Below, one piece after another: positions 9,021 to 17,500 of a DNA stretch of 20,493 bases. The notes under the pieces were generated by a model. It had not been told where the DNA came from, made no database searches, and saw only the letters and a list, made by a program, of their open reading frames with translations. The stretch is taken from assembly GCA_002005505.1 (NCBI GenBank), contig KV908734.1, positions 59,752-80,244 on the forward strand, given 5' to 3'. Made by a program: the position numbers and the translations under genes. Position 1 is the first letter of the stretch; each line of letters starts with the position of its first letter. The DNA comes from Botryococcus braunii. Taxonomy: Eukaryota; Chlorophyta; Trebouxiophyceae.

Positions 9021-9366
9021 AGACAGTCGCACTTGCTTTTTGGTTGCCGCAAGGGAAGGCGCTCCTGTCGAACCTGTATCAGTCGCGCGCAAAGGGTACG
9101 TTGGCACTTTGACAGATGATAGAATAGCATGATGTATTTGATAACCACTGCATTTGCAATGTTGCTCATTGCTCTGGCTAAATCGTAATGCTTGGGGCAA
9201 TAGGTGTGTCGAGGTCTGACTGACGAAACCTCTACAGTGCATTGACAAATCCTTTTGCGGACTTACAGGTATTGATGTAGTTGTGATTTAATGAGATAAT
9301 TCCTATTTGGTTAGACATTTCGTTGACTGTCGCAAAGCTGTGCTGTTAGGTCGTCAAGGGAACGAG

Positions 9367-9390
9367 TGTGCCGGACTCAGGTCCGGCACA
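9367..9390. other. Perfect hairpin upstream of the B LTR TATA motif
   Basis: The 10-bp arms tgtgccggac and gtccggcaca surround the loop tcag and lie 20 bp before TATAAAA. It matches the hairpin in the inverted copy at 4390-4413, so it is a fixed part of this LTR. Confidence 0.8.
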
Positions 9391-9410
9391 GAACATGTTT
9401 GAGACGATGC

Positions 9411-9417
9411 TATAAAA
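9411..9417 (+). promoter_or_regulatory. TATA box of the element B LTR
   Basis: TATAAAA occurs once in a plausible U3 position, about 340 bp before the LTR end. The same motif is kept in the inverted copy. No mapped transcription start is available. Confidence 0.55.
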
Positions 9418-9741
9418 CCAGCTGATGTGAGAAGTAATTTATGCGTATATGAGATTGTGCCAGTAGGGCAAGCAGTAATATTGTCCCATGTAATCGATTC
9501 GTTGGTTGGCCGAATCCTGTGCCACGGAATGGAAGTCCTGTCTGTTTGCTACAAGTTGAAGCTTGCTATTGCATATTTGATTTGTGTTTGAGACAGTCGC
9601 ACTTGCTTTTTGGTTGCCGCAAGGGAAGGCGCTCCTGTCGAACCTGTATCAGTCGCGCGCAAAGGGTGTGTCGAGGTCTGACTGACGAAACCTCTACAGT
9701 GCATTGACAAATCCTTTTGCGGACTTACAGGTGTTCTCTCT

Positions 9742-9768
9742 GCCCATAACCTTTCACAGGTTATGGGC
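9742..9768. other. LTR-end/primer-binding-site hairpin of element B
   Basis: The arms gcccataacc (9742-9751) and ggttatgggc (9759-9768) form a perfect 10-bp stem with the loop tttcaca. The 5' arm has the sequence of the initiator tRNA-Met anticodon region. The 3' arm is the primer-binding site. Confidence 0.85.
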
Positions 9769-9773
9769 CCACC
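9759..9773 (+). promoter_or_regulatory. Primer-binding site of element B (initiator tRNA-Met, internal)
   Basis: ggttatgggcccacc immediately follows the LTR. It is complementary to the anticodon stem-loop of initiator tRNA-Met (...GGGCCCAUAACC...), not to the tRNA 3' end. This matches the half-tRNA priming known for Drosophila copia. The complement of the CAU anticodon leaves an ATG inside the site. Confidence 0.82.
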
Positions 9774-9891
9774 TGCCCATCGAGCTACGCCGAAGCCAAG
9801 GTTGCAGAGTACGAGGAGTCCGCCTTGAATACCTGCTGCACGTCATATCCAGAACGATTCATATCTGCAAAGTGACCCAGACTTGCGGAAA

Positions 9892-9907
9892 CCCATAACC
9901 TTTCACA
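9892..9907 (+). repeat. Second copy of the LTR-terminal 16-mer before gag
   Basis: cccataacctttcaca occurs at the LTR end (9743-9758) and again here, two bases before the gag ATG. Both copies are complementary to the primer-binding site at 9759. Confidence 0.85.
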
Positions 9908-9909
9908 CA

Positions 9910-12900
9910 ATGACCCAGTCTGCGGAATCATCTCCAATGGACCAGCTGAACCAACAGCCTCCTGTAAGTCTGGGTGGTCAATCCACAGAACAGGAGAAGA
10001 CAGCACTCCCAGTGGTTTCGATACTGACAGCCTTACTGCACGAGGACACAACAAAGCCATCAACAACAAATGTTAAGGTAGCCCATCCCTTATTAAAGGA
10101 TGGGTGGAATTTCAAGTCCTGGCTTTATGATCTGACCACTGCAGCTATCCACAAGGAGTGCACGGAGGCCTTTCAGAAACCCCTTCCTTTCACGAGAGCA
10201 AATGCTGCTGCCATGATGCTGATCACTGGCAGTGTCCCAGTGGAGTGGAGTCCTATGTTGACAATGAAGCCCTCTGCCTTTGATGCCCTGTTATACATAG
10301 CCAATAAGTTCACTGGAGGACACAACAAATCTGTTAACCGCCAGTGGCTACACACACTCAAAACAGAGCACATGACCAGGGAGGAGACGTTCGAGACATT
10401 TGTCATGAAAAAATTCATACTTTTCCAGAACCTCCTGGACAACTCCCACTCCATTGACCCCGAAGATGTCACTAATGCTATTGTGGATTGTCTCCCCACT
10501 GAGCTAGCACAGTTCAAAGGAGCACTCTATGGGCATTGTTGCGGGCGCTCCTCAGAAGATGTGGTAAAAATCCTGCAGAGCCATGCCTATGGTGCAGGCT
10601 TCAATGACCAGCTCCCTCGACCTCTTCCCAAGGCAGCGGCAGTCCTCCCAAAGTCCCAGGACCCTGAGGCAGACCAGTCAGAGCAAGACAGAAAGAGGTC
10701 ACGAAAAGTCAGGTGCTGGGAGTGTGGGAGCCGTGAACACATCAGCAAGGAGTGCACAAAATGGAAAAAGGGTACTGGAGAGGAGCAAGCTGGCGACAGA
10801 AGTAAGCATTCACTGCCAAGTGTTCCCTCTGCATCCAACAGTACCCATGTTCCATGTCCTAAAAACGCAGAAGCCGTTCCTATCTCACTGCCCAGTGTGA
10901 CGTTTAATGTATTACAAAGTGGTGGGATAGGGCACTCGTGCGAGGAATGGCTTGTGGACTCTGGGGCTACTGTCCACCTGGTTAATGACTTTGGTGTATT
11001 GCAGAACCCCACAGTGTACACAGAACCACGTCAACTGCAGTTGGCTACATCAGAGTCTCATGGTTCCATCATTGCTAGTGGGAGTGTGTGTCTGGTGAAT
11101 GCAGAAGGGCAGTTACTGTGGCTCCATAATGTACAATGTGTTCCACAGGCCAGCACAAATCTCTTGTCTGTATCAGCTGGGGTAAGGGATGGTATTCAAT
11201 TTGTTCCACGTGAGAATGGGACCTACAGCAGTCTGGTGGGACCCATGGGTTGGGAGTGCAGCATTGTAGAAAGATATGGGTTGTATGTTCTGAGGGGAAT
11301 TTATCCCACCAAATATCAGGTGGCTTGTCAAGTGTGTGTGAACCCTATGTCTGCACATCATGCTGCGCACAAACCTGCACATAACTGCAAGTTGCGAAAA
11401 CTTTGGCATGAGAGGTTAGGGCATCCTGGGAAGACAGCCACAGAGCGTTTGAGCAGGGAGGAGTTGTGTACTGGGATACCTGTGTCCCTTCTTCCTTGTT
11501 CAAAGTGCGATACTCACTGTGACCCTTGTGTTCGGGGAAAGCAGTGTAAACCATCTTTCAAGCCAAGTTCACATGAGCCGCCTCGAGTACTGCATCGAAT
11601 ACATGCGGATACGGTTGGTGCCATGTCAACTTCTGGCGTTGAAGGGGAAAAGTTTTCTGTCACAGTAGTGGATGAGTTGTCTAATTTCGTTTCAGTGTTA
11701 CCAGTCACTAGCAAGGCTACCATTGCATCTCATTTGACAGACACTATTACATACTGGGAGAGACAGACAGAATCCAAGGTTAAGGCGGTTAGGACTGACA
11801 GGGGCACAGAGTTCTTGAATAAAACGTTTCATGGGTTCTGTACAGAGAATGGCATTCACACTGAGACCTCTGCCGCGTATACTCCACAGCAGAATGGAGT
11901 TGCTGAGAGAATGAATCGAACATTGAAAGAGAAGGCCAGAACATTGCTGTTGGGTGTTCAGGCAGATGAGAGTCTTTGGGTGGATGCAATGCTTACTGCT
12001 GCATATTTACATAATGTGATGCCAGTCTCTGGTCAGGAGAAAACCCCATTTGAAATGTTCACTGGCTCTGTCCCTGATCTGTCCCATTTGCGCAAGTGGG
12101 GCTGTTTGGCATACGTGAAACATGCCAAACACCAGGTGTCATCTTTGGGTGCACAGTCTGAGGCAGGTATGTTTGTGGGATACTGTCCACACACCAAGGG
12201 GTACAAGGTCCGACTGCCTGGTAGGACAGTGGTGTCTCCGAGTGTACATTTTGTGGAGAGCCAGAGTGGTGCGTCTGCCATTGGGCTGCAAGCTGCTGGG
12301 CCCGGTCCTGTATCTGCAACCCAGCCTGGATCTAGCCTGGATCCGGACCCAGCCTCACCTCAACCGGGACCCAGCCTGGACCAGGACCTGAATCCTGTGG
12401 AATTGGAGACCCCTGCATCCACTGAGGCAACAATTCCCATGGAGGACAACAGTAGCGAGGACGATGAACCCTCCCCAGCTCGCCCTCAAACTGCCCGACT
12501 GCATCCAGACCCCACTGCACCCCGCGCACCTTGTGCACCCCCTGCGCGCACTAGGCACTCCAACCTCACTGCACCCTGCGCCCCCGCCGCGTCATCCCCA
12601 GTGGCGTCTCCTGGCTCTACAGCGCCTCGTCCAGCATCCTCAAGCCAATCACCTGGAGTCAGTGAGGTGCCCAGGCGCATGCATGCTGCTACCAGGCATG
12701 GGACCTCTGCACCAACCACCAGTGGAGGGATTCGCACCATAGCCCGACTGAGACTCATGGCAGTACCACTGGCCAAGTCTCCAACTTCACGCACCCCGGG
12801 CGCATTCCCCTGGCCTGGTGGTACGGCACGTTTCCAGCTGCAGCCTGGAGCTTTGACACGTGCAGAGCGTCTGCAGCAACGAAATGCTCGTAAACAGCAA

Positions 12901-13470
12901 CCCAAGTCTGGTGACATCACAGAGCAGGCTGGGATCGAAGCTGCTGATGAAGCTCCTACCACCGTCACTGTACATGATGACATCAGTACAGAAGAAGGGG
13001 GGATTACAACGTCCAGGGAACCAGGGGAAGCAGGAGACGTAGGGGAAGCAGGAGAAGCAGAATGTACTGGGAGGGGTACTGGAGTTGACACTGACTCTGC
13101 AGTGGAGGGTGATTCAAGTGCTGTTGATCAGTGTAGCGATGACAATGCTGTTGCTATGCATGTACGTGATGAGGCTGTAGGGAGGCTTGTTAATGCAAAA
13201 TGTGAATCTGATCGTGAAACTCGACTTCGAGTTAGCAATGTGCATGACGCAGTGGACCATTCTGAGATGGTATGTGAACATGAAGAAATGATAACTGCTG
13301 CTGCTGTGAGAGAAGATGAGAGCGGGAGTCAGGAAGCACGGAGAGTAGTGGGTCAGATGAGATCCAGAGGCAAGGTTGCATTCTTTGATAATCTGCCATC
13401 TGCCACAAGGCAGAGCTCAGATAATCCATGGGCAGGATCTGCCAGGATTGTTAGAGACATTTTGCATGAG
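9910..13470 (+). CDS. Element B gag-pol, 3'-truncated by insertion of element C
   Basis: The first ATG of the long frame is at 9910 (MTQSAESSPMDQ); the frame can be read further upstream only from a non-ATG codon. About 1187 residues belong to B. Gag occupies the first 250 or so, then a CCHC knuckle (CWECGSREHISKEC, from residue 269) and the protease motif LVDSGATVH (Asp 350). Integrase has the His pair of the zinc site (LWHERLGHPG, His 500 and 505), CSKCDTHCDPC, and a catalytic triad of Asp 567, Asp 630 and Glu 666 with D-X35-E spacing. A Pro-rich then acidic linker follows. It ends VRDILHE, after which the LTR of C adds Cys-Cys-Val-Asn and a stop at 13485. No reverse transcriptase remains, so this copy cannot transpose on its own. 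Confidence 0.93.
13466..13470. other. Predicted left target-site duplication of element C
   Basis: Ty1/copia insertions normally duplicate 5 bp, so the five bases before the LTR (atgag) should recur after the 3' LTR. That flank lies beyond the window, so this is a prediction. Confidence 0.45.
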
Positions 13471-13675
13471 TGTTGTGTTAATTAATTTTATGCCTTTCCC
13501 TCAGAGGAGTAATAATGGCAAGTCTCCGTATGAAGACAATACCAATTAGGAAAGAGAGGCAGAACCCTGAGTTCTGCCAGGCAATACATGCATTTGAACG
13601 AAGACTATCATAACGCAAGTTACAGACACGTTTGTAGAAAGGAGGCATATGGGGCAAGCACGGATAGGGAAGGCA

Positions 13676-13816
13676 CTTGGTTGGAACTATAGTGGCACTC
13701 CGGGTGTCTATCAATCAGTTGCTAACCAGTCCTTGACTTGTATATGTCCGTGCCTACTTAACAACGCACAAGTAGGAGGACATCGTCTAACACCCTCCGT
13801 GCCGCCACCATGCAGG
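13676..13816 (+). repeat. Internal LTR duplication, unit 1 (element C 5' LTR)
   Basis: This unit is identical to the one at 13997-14137. Both carry ggttgg, agtggc and gttgctaacc where both units of element A have different bases. Confidence 0.92.
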
Positions 13817-13996
13817 TGACTTAATCCTTATTGTATTCCTGGATTTAGCACTCAGATGAACATTGTTAGAACATGTTAGACATATAGAGTTGAGTTTAGC
13901 TCATCGGACAAAGTAATGAACACGACCTGGGTGAGAGCAGGTTAGGCGTGTTTGAACTGCGTCACCTTGTTAGGAGAGATGAGAGATATTGTAACA

Positions 13997-14137
13997 CTTG
14001 GTTGGAACTATAGTGGCACTCCGGGTGTCTATCAATCAGTTGCTAACCAGTCCTTGACTTGTATATGTCCGTGCCTACTTAACAACGCACAAGTAGGAGG
14101 ACATCGTCTAACACCCTCCGTGCCGCCACCATGCAGG
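13997..14137 (+). repeat. Internal LTR duplication, unit 2 (element C 5' LTR)
   Basis: This is the second identical 141-bp unit. It ends in a Kozak-context ATG at 14131 that opens a short frame through the primer-binding site. Confidence 0.92.
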
Positions 14138-14190
14138 ATACGCCAAGCCCAGAATATTTCAGGTTATGGGCCCACGGGCTCGGATGCTGA
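14131..14190 (+). CDS. Upstream ORF spanning the LTR end and primer-binding site (19 aa)
   Basis: The ATG sits in gccgccaccATGc, close to the ideal eukaryotic initiation context. It opens a 19-codon frame beginning MQDTPSPEYF that crosses the LTR end and the primer-binding site and stops at 14188. Whether the peptide is made is unknown. Its context would be expected to affect initiation at the ORFs downstream if it lies in the transcript. In element A the corresponding frame stops one codon after the LTR. Confidence 0.35.
   Translation: MQDTPSPEYFRLWAHGLGC
14162..14175 (+). promoter_or_regulatory. Primer-binding site of element C (initiator tRNA-Met, internal)
   Basis: ggttatgggcccac directly follows the LTR and is complementary to the initiator tRNA-Met anticodon region, as in element B. 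The match is 14 bases to the plant-type initiator tRNA and 13 to the animal type, as far as I recall those sequences. Confidence 0.83.
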
Positions 14191-14229
14191 GAGTGGGTGG
14201 CGCCTAAATCGGAGCTCACTAGACTGTGA

Positions 14230-14502
14230 ATGGCGAAGAAGCGGACAAAGCAAACAGCCAGGAAGACCACCAACCTCAACGTTCCAGCGCGCTTGAGATC
14301 AGGACCTCCGTCATACAACGAACTAATCAGAGAAGGAGGACAACGTGGAGACCGCAATCCTGACGAGAGAGCCTTTATCGTCAAAGACTACATCTTTCAC
14401 CTTCACGTTGGCTGTCCGTTAGCTCAACCCACCTGGTTCAGAAGTAAGATCTTGCTGCTACCTTGCGAGTACTGGAGTTATAAGACAACTGGGGAATTAT
14501 GA
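14230..14502 (+). CDS. Small basic protein with a histone H3 tail mimic, upstream of gag (90 aa)
   Basis: The ORF starts at ATG 14230, 54 bases after the primer-binding site, and ends in a TGA that overlaps the gag-pol ATG as ATGA. The N-terminus is MAKKRTKQTARKTT. Residues 5-12 (RTKQTARK) equal residues 2-9 of histone H3, including the positions of H3 K4, R8 and K9. The next two residues are T-T where H3 has S10-T11. After that, similarity to H3 ends. The motif GPPSYNELI near residues 30-38 fits PPxY, the type that binds WW domains. No zinc site, signal peptide or membrane segment is seen. The likely reading is a retrotransposon accessory protein that imitates the H3 tail for chromatin readers or modifiers; this is inference. 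The basic tract could instead serve as a nuclear localisation signal. I know of no described copia protein with this feature. Confidence 0.7.
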   Translation: MAKKRTKQTARKTTNLNVPARLRSGPPSYNELIREGGQRGDRNPDERAFIVKDYIFHLHVGCPLAQPTWFRSKILLLPCEYWSYKTTGEL

Positions 14503-17500
14503 CTTCCAAGAAGAAAGGATCATCAGCTAGTGGAGCATCAACGTCAAGCAGTGAACCAGCCTCATCCACACCCATCAGAGAACCGTGTACTCCCAGCACC
14601 TCAAGAGGCAGCGGAGATGAGCTGCCCAAGATTATCCCAACAAATGTCAAGGTACACATAAAACTGAAGGAACGGGGGACAAATATTATTGTTTGGAAGA
14701 ATGCATTTTTGGCAGCAAATGAGTCAAAAGGGTCTTTGCCTGCCATCCTGGAGGCTATGCCTGGTACAGCACATGACGCAGCCGCAATGTTACTGATTTA
14801 TGAGTCAGTCCCAGAGGAATGGCTGGGACCTCTGTCTAATCTGCCCTCTGCTTATGATGCATATGAGTTCATCTGCAGAAAGTTTATTGGTGGATATAAT
14901 ATCGAGGCCAATGCAGATTGGCTCCAAGAAATGAGCCAGGGAATGAAACATGACGAGACGATTTCGCAATATGTCAACAGAATGATCAACCTGAAGGCAT
15001 GCCTTGACAGGAACAACCATGCTCTACTGGATGCACACGTTGCAACCCAGATTGTGCAGGGCTTGCCTGATGCAGCTAAAGAGCCAGGAATGATCACAAC
15101 TGCTGCAGCACAACCCCTGGAGAAGCTGGCTGGACTTCTGCGCAACACAGCAGCTGCAGTGGGTTTTGATGAATATGCTCCTCGCCAACCAAGGGTTTTG
15201 GCTCTTGGACAAGGCTCCAGTGGAGCCAATACCCCACCAGCTGCCAGTGCAGTCCATCAGCAGGCCCAACCAACTGTCTCTGAGGCCAAGTCCGAGACTA
15301 AGGGCATCTGCAACTACTGCAATAAGAAGGGGCATTACTGGAGGGACTGTCGAAAGAGGAAGCGGGACGAGGAGACCCAACGGAACGTAGTGGCAGCGGT
15401 CCAACAATTGCAGGGAATGTGGCCACAGGGACCTCCACATATGGGTGGCCCACACCCTCCTGCAGCCCAGCTGGCGCACCCTGGACTGGATGCCTTTCCG
15501 GCATGGTTCCAACCCCCAGCTCCCCCACCTCCACCACCTGGAGGTATGCCATACATAATTTCCCTCAACATCCTGAAGACTCCTGTCAGAAATTCGTCTC
15601 TGCAATCCTGGCTGGTGGACAGTGGAGCATCTGTACATCTGGTGAATGATGTGACCCTACTACATAATCCAACTGTGCATGCCAAACCCATCCCATTACA
15701 TCTGGCCACTTCAGATGCCACTGGAGGAATTGTAGCATCAGGCTCTGTCTGCATCCTCAGTCGAGTGGGAGTTCCCCTGTGGATACATCATGTTCAGTGT
15801 GTTCCTTCTGCAACCTCAAACATACTGTCAGTATCTGCAGCATTGCGGGATGGGGCAGTCTTTCGCACAGATGATGTTGGAGCGTTCACTGAAGTCTGTG
15901 GTCCAAACAGCTGGAGGTCTCGGATCAGTGCAGAGAAAGGGCTATTTTATATTCATCAAGTTGTAGCTCTGAGTCCCAGTGTTAACCACAGAAGAATTTC
16001 AGCTGCTGTGAAGTCCAAAACCCCCACCCAAAACTCACACAACTGTGCCAGACGATACCTCTGGCATAGCAGAATGGGACATCCAGGTGAAACATGGATG
16101 CAGCGCCTAACCAATGAGGACCTGGTCTCGGGACTTGATACATCCCTATGTCCCTGCTCCAATTGTCCAGTCTACTGTGAAGCATGTATTGAGGGAAAGA
16201 CGTCTCGGCCTCCATTTGGAATAAGCAGTAGACCAGCTGTTGAACCACTTGACAGAGTACATATTGACACTGTGGGCCCCATTTTTCCTGCTGCAGTAAC
16301 TGGTGAACGTTACTGGGTGACTGCTTTGGATGAGTCATCTCAGTTAAAGGCGGTCCTGCCTGTGAAGTCCAAAGATGCCATCAGTGCTGCTGTGAGGGAC
16401 CTCATTCTATACTGGCAGACCCAGAAGAAAACCAAAGTGAAGTGTGTCCGGTGTGACCGTGGAACTGAATTTCTGAATGCCACGTTCAAAGAATTTTGTG
16501 CATCCCAGGGGACTAAATTGGAGACCTCAGCTCCTTACACCCCGCAACAGAATGGAGCGGCTGAAAGAGCCAATCGCACCCTCAAGGAACGTACCAGGAC
16601 TCTTCTGGCTTTTGCAGCTGCCAGTCCAACGTTGTGGAAGGAGGCCCTGGAAACTGCATGCACCCTACTGAACATGGGTCCCAGTACCGGGAGGGACCGC
16701 ACGCCATCAGAATTATTTTTTGGCTACAAACCAAATGTAACCCCACTGCGTACCTGGGGTTGCTTGGCCTTTGTGCACATTCCTGATGTCCAGCGCTCTG
16801 TGTTTTCCCCTAAAACTGTGCCAGGGATGCTTACTGGTTACTCAGCCTCCTCCAAAGCCTATCGGATCTATGTGGGAGGGGGTATCTGGAAGGAGAGCAG
16901 AGATGTGGTTTTCGTGGAGCACCTCAGGGGAGCCTCTCGGGTTGGCATGAGCGTTTCCTCAACACAGTCTACAGAGTTTCTGTGTCCTGAGCCCTCTGCA
17001 AGTGACACTCCCCCAGTCTTTCCCGGCACCTCCCCTGGCACAACCAACATCAGCCTTGAGACAGATCTTGATGACCCACACAGTGAGCCTGAGTACCTGC
17101 CAGCCTCCAGCAACCTCCCCACACAGCCTGTCACAGGACCCCCCAGTGAGGCTGAGCCCGAGCCTGAATCCAGAAGACTGTGTGACCCAGTGGAGATGGA
17201 TCAAACCCTGGAGGCAGTACAGGACTTAGCCAGAGGAGTGAGACAGGACTCCCACCTTCGACCGCAGATGGAGCGAGCCCAGGAGGTCCTCAGACCAACT
17301 AGGTCTGATTGCCGCAACCACCAATTGGATGGCCTGACCCGGGCTCAACGACACGAACAACGCACTGCCGCCAAAGACCTCCTGCTGCCACAGGAGAAGG
17401 GAGAGAGCAGAGAGCGAGAGGGGTTGACTGAATGTGACTCTCTGTCACAGGGACCAGGGGAAGTGCAGCTAGAGGGTGATTCACATGAGGGGCATGAATT

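Larger units (their letters stand above)
9021..9758 (+). repeat. 5' LTR region of element B, 5' end unresolved
   Basis: The right end is fixed by TTTCACA followed by the primer-binding site at 9759. The left end seen here (agacagtcgc) does not start with TG and is probably truncated at the junction with element D, since the minus-strand copy at 4210-4852 extends further. There is an internal tandem duplication with a 570-bp period: 9021-9270 recurs at 9591-9732, the second unit lacking about 109 bp (9097-9205). A TATA motif sits at 9411. Confidence 0.75.
9021..13470 (+). mobile_element. Element B: copia retrotransposon interrupted by element C
   Basis: This element has an LTR region, a primer-binding site directly after it, and an open gag-pol frame up to the integrase-RT linker, where the 5' LTR of element C begins. 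Its RT, RNase H and 3' LTR should lie beyond the right end of element C, outside the window. B is related to the A/C family in domain layout and in a short linker motif (AKCES), but its LTR is unrelated in sequence. Confidence 0.87.
13471..14161 (+). repeat. 5' LTR of element C (691 bp)
   Basis: It begins tgttgtgttaatt at the break in element B pol and ends agaatatttca, directly followed by the primer-binding site. It contains a 141-bp direct duplication at 13676-13816 and 13997-14137 (period 321 bp), the two units being identical. Each unit has a Kozak-context ATG (13810 and 14131). A TATA box is not obvious. Confidence 0.93.

Noticed and set aside
9704..9898. 64-aa plus-strand ORF across the B LTR end and leader
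   Set aside because: It has a non-ATG start, crosses the primer-binding site and has no recognisable motif. I considered it as a counterpart of the H3-mimic ORF but saw no similarity.
14230..14290. The H3-like ORF as a captured histone gene or a plain nuclear localisation signal
   Set aside because: Similarity to H3 stops after about ten residues, so it is not a histone fold gene. A simple basic signal would not need the exact RTKQTARK order, though I cannot exclude that role.
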